Shown here: piece after piece, positions 10,689-20,093 of the stretch | Layout of the letters: every line of letters starts with the position of its first letter | How positions within the stretch are numbered: position 1 is the first letter of the stretch | NCBI RefSeq assembly: GCF_000003605.2 | Contig: NW_003131858.1 | Span: 301,844 to 331,419, forward strand | Length of the DNA: 29,576 nt | Direction: 5' to 3' | DNA from: Saccoglossus kowalevskii | Lineage: Eukaryota; Hemichordata; Enteropneusta; Harrimaniidae | Notes under the pieces: generated by a model | Database searches by the model: none | What the model saw: the letters and a program-made list of their open reading frames with translations, nothing else | Told to the model about the DNA's origin: nothing | Made by a program: the position numbers and the translations under genes

Positions 10689-10794
10689 CTATGGTTAAAT
10701 TTGCATAATGACTGGGTTTTAATTTTAAATTAGCTCATTTATCTATCAGCGAAAATAAAAACCCAGCTAATAATTAACCTTTCGTACACCATAG
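10689..10794. mobile_element. F2-related compact foldback fragment
   Basis: A 106-bp inverted structure bounded by CTATGGT (10689-10695) and ACCATAG (10788-10794). The arms contain ACTGGGTTTTAATTT and AAATAAAAACCCAGCT, the same box that defines the F2 elements at 14721, 19554 and 22694, plus ATCAGCGAAAAT. The middle of F2 is missing, which suggests an internally deleted relative. Confidence 0.6.
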
Positions 10795-11288
10795 TTTTTC
10801 TCGTCAAAATGTTGGTCCAACACTTTTTACACTTTTATGTATTTATCTGTAGTTTATTTGTTTGAATTTGAATGGCTGCAGGCTTTGATCAAAGTTGTTA
10901 AAAAAATATGAAAAAATAAAAAAAAATACTCAGGTTTAATTTGTGCATTGCAACAAAAATTGACTTGGGGTTAAAAGGACTGACAGTGAGTACTATAATG
11001 TTTGTTGAGTGTTTAGTATTTATGACTTGTTAGGACCAGCTTGTTTTTTCGAAAATGGTAGGATGATGCATTTTGTTTGCTTTTTCAGCAGAACATGGTA
11101 ATAATAATATTTCTAAATGCCGTCACTGGAAAGACCTTCATTACTATTTAAAGGTTCATATAATTTTTTCATATTTTTTCCGGTCTAAAATTTGGTGTAG
11201 CGTTTCATGTATTTATTTTAATAATTTTTTGGTAATTTTGGACTGAATGTAAATAATTTTGAATGCACACAACACTGACAATTGGAAT
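10795..11288. other. AT-rich spacer without a recognisable gene
   Basis: Poly-A-rich around 10900-10930. No gene or repeat recognised. Confidence 0.5.
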
Positions 11289-11500
11289 TACTGTAGAATA
11301 CTTTATTTGCGCTTGGAATTTATTTTCGCTATTTTCGCTGAAAGGATGATTACGTGAAAATAAAATCCAGTGAATATACTTTTTTTCCTATATTTCACAT
11401 TAAACACATCAAAAATCAGTGAAAATAAATTCCATACAAAACACCCAAAATGCCTTTTCAGCGAAAATTAATTCCAGCTAAAATGAAGTATTTCACAGTA
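11289..11500 (-). mobile_element. F1 MITE, copy 4 (inverted)
   Basis: A complete 212-bp copy from TACTGTAGAATACTTTATTT to GAAGTATTTCACAGTA, with internal order reversed relative to copy 1. Blocks TTCGCTATTTTCGCTGAAAG on the left and TTCAGCGAAAATTAATTCC on the right are both present. Each terminus carries one substitution. Confidence 0.92.
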
Positions 11501-12124
11501 TTTTGCATCTAGAAATGAGAGGAGACACATAGACTGTTGAAATTGTTCTAATTACAGTGACAAACACTTGTTTATCATATTTTGCTGCGTTCTAGTGAAT
11601 ATACAATGCAAGCCTAGGGACAATAGAAGACAAAAGACTATTTTTCAACGATGTCTGGCCATTGTGATTGAAATGCCTTACAAGGTAATTTGAGCTGTGA
11701 GAGGGTAACCTTTTCCCTTGTTGTCTGACAATAAGTTTTTGTAGCATATTCATCAACGTCGTAGTCATTTAAGAAAAGCTGTGTACCAATCATTGCCTTG
11801 CTATGAACTGTCAATTGTATTCCTCTTGGTTTGTGTCACTGGTATTTCAGTTGATGATATAGATCTAAAATAAAATCTAAAATAAAGTGCCCCCCCCCCA
11901 AAAAAAACTTAGTTTCTACGTAGATTATAAATTTAGTATGATATATACCTGTCATATTTTTTTATCCATGTTTTGTTATCTGTTATAATTTTTTTGTTTT
12001 TTTTGTGTATTTTCAAATTATGGCATTTTGCACATGGTTGAAATTTTGTTCAAAATTTTGCATGTTCTGTAAGGTCATATGTCACAGGTCATAGGTCACA
12101 GTTTTTGCTACCATTAGAATAGAG
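11501..12124. other. AT-rich spacer without a recognisable gene
   Basis: Contains a C9/A7 homopolymer junction at ~11891-11906 and a small direct duplication ATCTAAAATAAA at 11863-11885. No gene seen. Confidence 0.55.
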
Positions 12125-12270
12125 TACTGTAAACTTCTTTCATTTCTCGTGAGACGTATTTCGTGAGTCTGAAAATCACAACATTTTGTAGCATTTAGTG
12201 ATTTTTGCAAAATGTTATCTTCGGGAATGCTATAAAATCATCAAGTCGCAGAAATTCTCAAACAGTGAAA
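12125..12270 (+). mobile_element. Possible MITE remnant with TACTGTAAAC tip
   Basis: Starts TACTGTAAACTTCTTTCATT, a tip like those of F1 and F2. It carries a repeated TCGTGAG box (12147, 12161) and then the block at 12200-12244 that also occurs at 4721-4765. No matching right terminus is visible, so the element is decayed or its limits are different. A 65-codon frame at 12198-12395 is incidental. Confidence 0.45.
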
Positions 12271-12513
12271 ATTATATTTGGATTATTCTATATTTGCTTT
12301 TAGAATCGCTTTTCCAGTTGAAAGCTGAAAAATTTATTATTATTTTCTCCAATAACATAAAAAAAATGGTTTGGGGTTTTCTTGTTTATGTCTGAACAGT
12401 TTGCATCAACAGTTTCTCTAATCTGATCAAAGTAAGGTCTTGGGTTTTTGGGCTACAAATGTATCTAGCATTTTCTATATTACTTTTTTAATTGCTTTTT
12501 AATCAGATTTTTT

Positions 12514-13536
12514 GACTCCCATGTGTGAAGCACACAATGGGAGTCTTTGCAGTTAGTGTGTCTGTATGTATGTGTGTGTGTGCGTGTGTGTGTGTATGTG
12601 TGTCCGTCTGTTCCACTCATATCTCAAGAACCATACATTGGATTTTGATGAAACTTTGTACATAGATGCTCTGAACTTATGAGCAGATTTGATTAGTTTT
12701 TGGTAAAAATCTGCATATTAATTACATAATTAGCATAATGATTAGTCAATTTTCGGTTTTTCCACTGATATCTCAAGTACTAATCATCACATTTCAATGA
12801 AACCTTGTACATAGATATCATAGGACACTGCACAGACCTGATAGGTTTTCGGTAAATATTTATGCATATTAATCGCCTAATTTGCATAATTAACCAATTT
12901 TCAACTTTCACACTTATATCTCAAGTACTAATAATCACATTCCAATGAAACTTTGTACATGGATGCTGTAGGACAATAGACAGACCTGATTAATTGTGGG
13001 TTAAAATCTGTACATATTAATTACCTAACTTGCATAATTAACCAATTTTAAGCTGATATTTTCCACTGATATCTTGAGTACTAATCATCACATTTAATGA
13101 ATCTAGAACTATGCAGAGACACAATTAGTTTTTGGTAAATATTTATGCATATTAATTGCCTAATTTGCATAATTAACCAATTTTCAACTTTCACACTGAT
13201 ATCTAAAGTACTAATTATTCCATTTCAATGAAACTAAGTACAAAGATGCTCTAGGACAATGTACAAACCTGATTAGTTTGGAATTAAAATCTGTCCATAT
13301 TAATTCCCTAATTAGCATAATTCATAATTGTTGGTTCTAATCACATTTCATTTAAACTTAGCACATAGATGGTCTGTTACATTGCGCAGAGACTTCATTA
13401 GTTTTATACCCAAATCTGTTTATATTAATTTCCTGATTTGCATAATTAGTTTTCAGCTTTTCCATCAATATCTCAATTACAAGTAAATTTGAATTATGTT
13501 TAATGTGTCTCCAATACTCTCAGCACATGGGAGTTC
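12514..13536 (+). mobile_element. 1-kb element of ~150-bp tandem units with hairpin-capped end
   Basis: Opens with a near-perfect hairpin: GACTCCCATGTGTG, AAG, then CACACAATGGGAGTC (12514-12545). It closes with CACATGGGAGTTC (to 13536), so the outer ends share an inverted ACTCCCATGTG. After a TG-rich microsatellite (12560-12604) come about six units. The marker ATCTCAAGTACTAATCATC or a variant begins at 12621, 12770, 12918, 13071 and 13201, with weaker copies near 13335 and 13469, so the usual spacing is 148-153 bp. Each unit also carries ACTTTGTACATAGATG-like and TATTAATTRCCTAATTTGCA-like strings. No open frame and no transposase. Class unassigned. Confidence 0.85.
12557..12604. repeat. TG-rich microsatellite
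   Basis: Alternating TG with TATG and TGCG interruptions, just inside the hairpin end of the element above and probably part of it. Confidence 0.9.
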
Positions 13537-13713
13537 TTTCAAAGCTTTCTTCGATTTACCATTGTGATTGCAAAATCCTAACACATTTGTGAAGTATTTA
13601 AAAATAGACAAAAAAAATTACAAAAAATGAGAAAATTTAAACAGCCCAACATATTTTAGCCATATTTTGTGCATAATTATTAAGCTATGATATATTGATC
13701 CAACTTTTCATAT

Positions 13714-13914
13714 TACTGTAAAATACTTAATTTTCGCTTGTGCATTATTTTCGCTAAAGGAATGATTCAGTGAAAATAAAATACAGTGAATATACCTTTT
13801 TTCCCATATTTTACTTAATAAATTCCATTACAAAATAAATTCCATTACAAAACACCCAAAAAAGTAGTTTCCAGCAAAAAATTAATTCTGGCTAAAATAA
13901 AGTATTTTACAGTA
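13714..13914 (-). mobile_element. F1 MITE, copy 5 (inverted)
   Basis: 201 bp from TACTGTAAAATACTTAATTT to AAAGTATTTTACAGTA, in inverted orientation. One short block near 13815 (AAATTCCATTACAAA) is duplicated and the neighbouring CAGTG box is lost. Its right end touches the next element with no intervening base. Confidence 0.9.
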
Positions 13915-14125
13915 TACTGTGAAACATGTTTAAATAGCTACATGACATTTTAGCAAATTTGACTCCATGCATGAATTAACTGAATCTTAATTTAGCTAAA
14001 GTCTCAACAATCTCATTGTGAAAATATACTTTATTTTAAATTAGCGACATCTTGAATTAGCAAAATTACAGATTAGCTAAATTAGCTTAAATAACATGCT
14101 AGCTAAAAAGACATGTTTTACGGTA
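13915..14125. mobile_element. MITE with TACTGTGAAACATGT tips and TTAGCTAA boxes (F4)
   Basis: Left end TACTGTGAAACATGTTTAAA; the right end complemented reads TACCGTAAAACATGTCTTTT. Both continue into TAGCTA and CATG. The interior is a series of TTAGC boxes (TTTAGCTAAA at ~13992, ATTAGCGAC at ~14041, ATTAGCAAAATTA at ~14075, ATTAGCTAAATTAGC at ~14092). At 211 bp it is as long as F1 and has the same tip, but its interior is unrelated to F1 and F2. It abuts F1 copy 5 exactly. Confidence 0.78.
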
Positions 14126-14720
14126 TTACTTATCCGCTGGTAGGTCCCCGAAGACAAGGCTTTGATACTTTCACTATGTTTTATTCATTATCTTCAATAT
14201 TTGCCATAAAAGTCAAATTCATACATTGAAGACACGGTTTTTCTCAGCTGTATGGATCAAACTGAAATTCAGACTTGATATTTACATTAAGGATATACTG
14301 ACGTCATATCAGTTTCAGTCTGTATACTTAGTCTCTAGCTGTCAAAGTTTTCATTTTAAGTATTAACTGGTTCAGTTGGTTGGTTAATCTCAATTTGTTA
14401 CATGCATGTACAGGAAACATTTCATCTAAAAACATTCTATTTTGATGCAGTGAATGTAAATGCAAGTTACTTTTAAGGTGAACCATCTGTGTTTTGCGGT
14501 TTATGTTTACTTAAATCGATATACTGGTCATTGAACTATTAATTGTGATATGTCTGGAATCCTGTCTGGTTATTGATGTTACAGAATTAATAGTGAGTGC
14601 AATTACATAAGTAGCAGAGGTGCATCTGTGGTTCGAATAATTTTATAATTTAATGATGCAATAAATTTCATTTTTAGTTAAGTTATGCTTGTATTTGAGA
14701 TGCATTTCTAATAGAACAAA
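14126..14720. other. Spacer without a recognisable gene
   Basis: One full palindromic TGACGTCA (14299-14306), a cAMP-response-element type octamer, lies in otherwise plain sequence. One such octamer in a window this size is close to chance. No gene seen. Confidence 0.5.
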
Positions 14721-14916
14721 TACTGTAAAATTACTAAAATTTTGCTGATTTACCATTTTTGGCATATTCAGTGGGTTTTTAATTCACGGTTTTGTCATTT
14801 AGATAATGTGTTCTATGCTAAATTTTAAATATTCACTGGGTTTTAATTTAGCGCATTTTCCAGTCAGCGAAATAAGCAAAATGAAAACCCAGTGAATAAT
14901 TGATCCTTTCACAGTA
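14721..14916 (-). mobile_element. F2 MITE, copy 1 (inverted)
   Basis: 196 bp from TACTGTAAAATTACTAAAAT to GATCCTTTCACAGTA. The interior holds four copies, in alternating orientation, of a box close to ACTGGGTTTTAATTT, plus TTTAGATAATGTGTTCTATG, a segment shared with copies at 19554 and 22694. The tip is identical to F1, but the body differs. Confidence 0.9.
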
Positions 14917-15517
14917 TGGTAATGTACTGTCTGTAAATGTTTTTGTTTATAATTTTATCTCAGCATTTAACAATGAACGGGACAATTTTTTATGTATTCT
15001 TGGTGTTGAACTATTGAATTCAAGTTTTTGTTATTATTTTGTAGCCTAGCAAATGGCAATAAACAAAATGTACTACGTGTACTTTTAGTGAGTAATAGAT
15101 TTGTCCAAAGCCATTAGTCGAGATTCATTCACATACAATGTGACTTTTGGTGAATCTTGGCTGATGTGCTTGTGTTCGACGGGGAATGGTTGACTTCAGG
15201 ATATGGCATAAAGGTGAATTACCATAATCATTAGAATATCAAGTTGGTCCTGACACACAAATACATTGTTTTCTGTGACGAAATGCAGTATACACATACA
15301 TTTACCAGATCATTTGCAATTTGCACATAACAAAACTGAGAGAGAGAATGTTTTAATTTCAGGAATTGTCCAAGGCACCCAATTATTTCAAAATAAACAA
15401 CTATATCAATTTTCATTAGTAGAAATTCTTACAGGGAAACCAATACTGTATTACCAATAACACACTAAGTCAATCAATACTAGAATTCTTGTTTAATTGG
15501 GACCTGTGTAAGTTGAT
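14917..15517. other. Spacer without a recognisable gene
   Basis: Two opposed short frames overlap at 15231-15460, neither with recognisable content. Nothing else seen. Confidence 0.5.
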
Positions 15518-15764
15518 TTAACCTTTTCACCACCAGTTCCCTCTTTTCATCACAAATTCACAAAATAGTCCTGTTTATAGTCTGCACTTTCCTTCAGCAG
15601 ATTGGGGCAAAAATAGCTGAATTTTTTTATTAGAAACTGAAAATTGACATAAATTTTGTCTGTTGGCTCCAAAATTTGGGTTCATTTCCAGCAAATATTG
15701 AAGAATAAAAGAAAAAAAGTGCGGAATAATTAAGGCAAGAAAGTCTGGTGGTGAAAAGGTTTAA
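15518..15764 (+). mobile_element. TTAA-bounded piggyBac-like MITE, copy 2 (best preserved)
   Basis: Flanked by TTAA at 15518-15521 and 15761-15764. The perfect 16-bp inverted ends are ACCTTTTCACCACCAG (15521-15536) and CTGGTGGTGAAAAGGT (15745-15760). Because the A of the left TTAA is also the first base of the repeat, the exact target boundary is ambiguous by one base. The ~225-bp interior has no open frame and matches the copies at 4904 (inverted) and 18230. The TTAA target with CCYT-type tips is characteristic of piggyBac. The enzyme source is not in this window. Confidence 0.85.
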
Positions 15765-16556
15765 GGTAGTTCACTGCTTTAGGGAACCAGAGACAAACAA
15801 GGATATTTAAAATTTTGCTTAGAAGATGATTTTACATGTACTTAAATCTTAAATACTGGTTGTTTTGTTACTAATACAGTCTTGATTGAAAATTAAAGTT
15901 AGTTCAAAGCCACAAAATCACGGTTGAGTCGAAGAATGTGTATACAAGGCACAAATTTATATGTTGGAAAAACCTGTCATCAAACAAGCTGATCTCTGAT
16001 TGGTCAGACTGTTAGGTATTTGGGTCGTGTAGCCAATCAGAAGCAGTCTTCTAGCTTCATAGAATAGCTTCACACTGACTCCAAAATTGAGGTATGAGGA
16101 TATATATGATGAACAGACAATAGATGACTTTTGAGTTTGCTCTGGTTGCTTAGTTACAGAGTGCAGGCCTAGAAGTGTTGATTCTGTGGTGCTACTGTTT
16201 TTCACAATTTGATTTCCTTGGTTTTTTATCAGCCTGGGTTCTCCTCATTTAGAATGCCAGTACCGACTCCATGGAACCACATCAATTCCATACATATGCG
16301 TTTTCTAAAGAAAAAGATTTTTAGAAGCATTTTGTGAACTTGATCTCGATCTTTATTTCTGGATCGGGACAACCATATTATCTCTATTAAAAATAAATTT
16401 CTATGAAAATATGCCATATATATATAAAATTAAATTAAAAAACATGTATATACAACACAAAACTATTTAAAACAGCATAAAACTGTATCATGACATCAAA
16501 TGTATGGTACTCTCCATCAACACTATCTTTCCCATAGTAACTTAGCAACATTTCAT
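15765..16556. other. Spacer with an inverted CCAAT pair; no firm gene
   Basis: Begins GGTAGTTCACTGC directly after the MITE TTAA, a string like that at 18569. TCTGATTGG (15995-16003) and CCAATCAGA (16033-16041) form an inverted CCAAT pair, followed by GATATATATGATG (~16095). Minus-strand frames at 15957-16205 and 16229-16417 have no recognisable content. Confidence 0.5.
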
Positions 16557-16631
16557 AAGCCATTGTAATACATGCTCATAAATGAGTTTCCTTATTTTAA
16601 AAAATAAATAAATAAATAAATAAATAAATGA

Positions 16632-16695
<64 letters not shown>

Positions 16696-16770
16696 AAAAT
16701 TGAAAAAAAATAATAAAAAATAAATAAGCCATTGTAATAATACATGCTCATAAATGAGTTTCCTTATTTT
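16557..16770. repeat. (AAAT)n microsatellite between two copies of a ~40-bp segment
   Basis: AAGCCATTGTAAT, then ACATGCTCATAAATGAG and TTTCCTTATTTT occur at 16557-16598 and, with one extra TAA, at 16726-16770, offset 169 bp. Between them are about 25 TAAA units (16599-16697) with one TGAT interruption, then A-rich degenerate sequence. The layout suggests the repeat expanded inside a short duplication. A minus-strand 61-codon frame reading LFIY repeats is the microsatellite translated. Confidence 0.93.
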
Positions 16771-16818
16771 ATTTTCTGCCAATAATATTTACATGGCAGA
16801 TATGCTTTGTAATTATAC

Positions 16819-16900
16819 ATTTTTTTAAAAAATAAACAAACAAACAAATAAAAAAAAATAAAAAAAAAATAAATAAATAAAAAAATAAAAAAAATATTTA
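16819..16900. repeat. A-rich low-complexity tract
   Basis: A-runs broken by AAAC, AAAT and AAATAAAT units, with no fixed period. It lies about 50 bp from the (AAAT)n array and could be the decayed edge of it or of an A-tail. Confidence 0.85.
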
Positions 16901-18191
16901 TTAAAATTATTAATCAATTGAGTGATTAAATAATTAATAATAAAAATGTTAGGCAGCATAATGTTTAATGAATTACTATAACCATTTTGATTCTGTGACT
17001 GTTTTTAAGTCTCTGTAGTAGTTGTATTTCAACATTTAATTGTAGGTACTATGATGATATATTTACCAGGTTTTTTTTTTACAATTATGAGTGCTTTGAG
17101 AACCTTAAGGTTGTAAAAGAAATATTGTAATTGATCGGTTGATCTTGTGACATCTGTATAGTGTTGTTTTAATATTTACAAGTGCTATGTAACTGTGTGC
17201 ATATAATGCTGATAAAATAACTGCAGTAACAGGAAACCCTTGCTGTGTACGTGATCCACAAACGCAGTATATCTATGGATTGGTTAGTAGTAATGTATGT
17301 TTTTCTCCTACTATTTCGGTTGGGGATTCAGTATCAAGGGTTTACCGAGTAGCAGAGAAGCTGTGAGTTCAGTAGCAATGCTCATCTCGTTCAAGAATTG
17401 GTAGTGAATGTTTCATAGTATCATTTTAAGAACTGGGCCACCAAACATGTGGTGACAGCAAGGAATCAGCTGGACAATAACAACATTCAAACCATGCACT
17501 TTATTTCTTTATATTGTAATACATAGCCAAATTCTATTAAAATAAATCAAAAAATAAAAACAGCTTCAATTAGGGGTTAACCATTACAAACTCGGGGGTG
17601 ATAGGTTTCTTAAAAAGAATTATGCATAAAAAAAATAGAGAAAAAAAATTATTATTAATAAAATTAAAATTATATTTATAAAAATAAACGTGATAAAGGA
17701 AGGTAAAAAAACTCAAAACAACATCATCATGTTAGAAAAAACATGAAATTTCTAGCTGCATGCAATCTTCCCATACTTTCCATGGAAACATTGTGTTTAT
17801 GATTTCTTCATAATGTCATACAAATTTCTCAAACTGATAACCTCACAAACTTTCTGAAACTAATGAATCGATTTATCAATTTAAAGTTTAACATCTGAAA
17901 TATACATATATATATATTGCACCATTGTCGCAGAAATTGTTTGTTTTCTAAATTAGTCAGCTCCCTCTATTGAAATACATGAGAAATGTTTTCTCGTAAA
18001 TATACCTGACACACTTGGAAGTTTTATCGTTGCTTAGTAATGAATATGAAGAGTATGCCCTGTAGGCAGTGGAGGCTGTTGACAAGATTTACTTGTCTTT
18101 TCGTGAAGACTTCATAAATCATTAATTCCTGCAAGATACATGTATTTTATTGACCTGTTTTCAAATATGGATTACCCATAATTCATTGCAG
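16901..18191. other. AT-rich stretch without a recognisable gene
   Basis: Positions ~17200-17460 are less AT-rich but have no frame above 60 codons. A short (AT)n tract lies at ~17905-17918. Nothing else recognised. Confidence 0.55.
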
Positions 18192-18229
18192 TACTGTAAA
18201 TTACATTATTTACTGAGTTTTAATTTTGT
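18192..18229 (+). mobile_element. F2 left-end fragment interrupted by a TTAA MITE
   Basis: TACTGTAAATTACATTATTT followed by ACTGAGTTTTAATTTTG matches the left end of the F2 copy at 22694. It stops at the TTAA of the next element. The rest of F2 is not found on the other side, so the F2 copy was already truncated or was lost later. Confidence 0.6.
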
Positions 18230-18463
18230 TTAACCCTTTCATCACCAGTTCCCTCTTTTCATCACAAAATAGCCCCATTTATGGCCTGCAGAAGAAGTTT
18301 TCTTCAGAAGATTGCAACAAACATATCCAAATAGTTTTTAGTTTGAGTAAGAATGGAAAATTGACTCAAATTTTGTTGGTTGGCTTCAAAATTAGGGCTC
18401 ATCTTAAGAAATATTGAAGAATATAAGCAAAAAGTGCAGAAAACTCTGGTGGTAAAATGTTAA
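18230..18463 (+). mobile_element. TTAA-bounded piggyBac-like MITE, copy 3
   Basis: TTAA at 18230-18233 and 18460-18463. The left tip ACCCTTTCATCACCAG and right tip CTGGTGGTAAAATGT pair with a few mismatches. The interior aligns with copy 2 throughout (CCCTCTTTTCATCACAAA, ATTGAAGAATA, AAAAAGTGC), with small indels. The 63-codon frame at 18226-18417 lies within the element and is not a gene. Confidence 0.83.
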
Positions 18464-18940
18464 TTCAGTGACTGCAAATGTTTTCTGAATTAATATAATT
18501 ATAGGCTTGAGGCTTTATGAAAATGAGGTTCTCCCCTAAAACACAAAAAAATTGGATCCAGGGTGTATTTAAGGTATTTCACTACCATTAAAACATTGAC
18601 AAATTGATCACAGTAAATCATTCAAAAATTGTTGTGTGTTGATTCACATACATGCATGTCATTCATAATTAAAGTTTTTACGGAGAAAGAATGATCTGTT
18701 TTCAAGAAAACATGCAAAATAACCAAAAAGGCGGCCATTTTGAAACATTTCCCCGAAGGAATCCATCTAAACGCAATATTCCATAAATAACCTATACTAA
18801 TATTCCAAATTCTCCAATTTTTTGCGAAAGCCAAATATAGCTCAAATAAGAATACATCAATTTATTTTTTTAAGTATAGGTCACCAAACAAAATTTTGAG
18901 ATATTATAGAATGTTTCTGTCATAGGAACCAATTTTAAAC
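18464..18940. other. Spacer, partly dispersed-repeat sequence
   Basis: TTTAAGGTATTTCACTACC at ~18568 may be the left end of the dispersed repeat that continues at 18941. The minus-strand 70-codon frame at 18622-18834 has no recognisable content. Confidence 0.45.
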
Positions 18941-19055
18941 ATGCATTTTTGATCAGTTTTCAAGGTCGTTTTGTGGAAATCTTTGTTCGGTGACCATATA
19001 TTTTATTTCAGAACTCTGTACATTACATTGACCCAACCCCTCTTGCTGGATTCCC
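18941..19055 (+). repeat. Dispersed repeat, copy 1 (partner at 25170)
   Basis: Blocks ATTTTTGATCAGTTTTCAAG, GACCATATATTTTATTTCAG and TTGACCCAACCCC with CTTGCTGGATT align in order with 25185-25293. In this copy TATAGGTCACCAAACAAA (18875-18892) is nearly complementary to TTTGTTCGGTGACCATATA (18982-19000), so the repeat may extend left and fold back. Confidence 0.7.
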
Positions 19056-19091
19056 AGGACTTCTCAGTATGTTTTTCGAATGGTGTTGAGC

Positions 19092-19304
19092 TACTGTAAA
19101 TTACTTTATTTTAGCTGGAATTAATTTTTCGCTGAAAATGACTTTTTCAGTGTTTTGTATGGAATTTATTTTCACTTATTTATAATTTTTTGATGAGTTG
19201 AATGTAAAATATAGGCAAAAAGATATATTTGCTGCATTTTATTTTCACTGAATCATCCCTTCAGCAAAAATGAAATCCAAGCGAAATTAATGTATTTTAC
19301 ATTA
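19092..19304 (+). mobile_element. F1 MITE, copy 6
   Basis: 213 bp from TACTGTAAATTACTTTATTT to ATGTATTTTACATTA, in the same orientation as copy 1. All main boxes are present, with a small AT insertion near 19178 and loss of one GCGAAAATA box near the right end. Confidence 0.9.
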
Positions 19305-19553
19305 CCTTAAGCAGTAATGCTGGGCTTTGCGGTATACCACTGGATTATGTACAGAAATAAAACATTGCAATCAAGTGTGAGGAAGTTTGTACAGATTCTT
19401 GTGATTACTACATATCTATACAAGGCTGGGAGATTATTTATTACAGTATTTTTTTCGTGTAATTTTTATGGCTGAAAATTTCCAAAAATATTTTACTATA
19501 ACAAAAATTACAGTACAGTGATCGGCCGCATGAGTTCTAGCATGCTGTACATA

Positions 19554-19761
19554 TACTGTAAAAGGGTTAATTATTCACTGGGTTTTAATTTTGCTTATTT
19601 TGCTGACTGGAAAATTAAAACCCAGTGTGCGTGTATGTGTACAATTTAGCATAGAACACATTATCTAAATGATAAAACCGTGAATTTAAAACCCACTGAA
19701 TATGCCTGAAATGGTAAATCAGCGAAATTTAAACCCAGTGAAAATTAATCATTTTACAGTA
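19554..19761 (+). mobile_element. F2 MITE, copy 2
   Basis: 208 bp from TACTGTAAAAGGGTTAATTA to AATCATTTTACAGTA. ACTGGGTTTTAATTT boxes occur in alternating orientation. A small GTGTGCGTGTATGTGTAC insertion near 19626 replaces GAATATGTAA-type sequence of copy 3. CATAGAACACATTATC is shared with the other copies. Confidence 0.9.
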
Positions 19762-20093
19762 CCGGGTAGATGTGTTTCTGTTTGTTTTTAGCTTTTACTC
19801 TCCATGAAGAAATTGATGGATTTGATTCCATCAAAATAAACCGATTTTTAAAAACAACTCGTTTGTCAAACATTATAAGGCTACATTATACACACCACAT
19901 TGCACAGGCTGCACAGTGAAGTTATTGGCAGTTGAAGCATTCATTGCATTGAATCACTGCAGACAGCAGTCAATTATGGGCTTAATTATGGTTTTTTCCT
20001 GAAAAATTACATTCACTTTTATATACAGAACTGTCCATAAACTATGATGTTCCTTATTTTAGTTTGTATACCCAGAATGCAGTAGTATTTTGT
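19762..20093. other. Spacer without a recognisable gene
   Basis: Nothing recognised. Confidence 0.5.

Noticed and set aside
14299-14306. TGACGTCA as a CRE
   Set aside because: One 8-bp palindrome in about 30 kb is near chance, and there is no promoter context.
14590-14640. tRNA-like or SINE B-box (GGTTCGAAT at ~14631)
   Set aside because: The only upstream A-box-like string is about 13 bp away, too close for a polymerase III promoter, and no cloverleaf can be drawn.
16597-16782. Minus-strand frame with LFIYLFIY repeats
   Set aside because: Translation of the (AAAT)n microsatellite.
19444-19516. Possible small inverted element around TTACAGTATTTTTT and AAAATTACAGTA
   Set aside because: The two ends are in the same orientation over TTACAGTA and the remaining complementarity is just T- and A-rich sequence.
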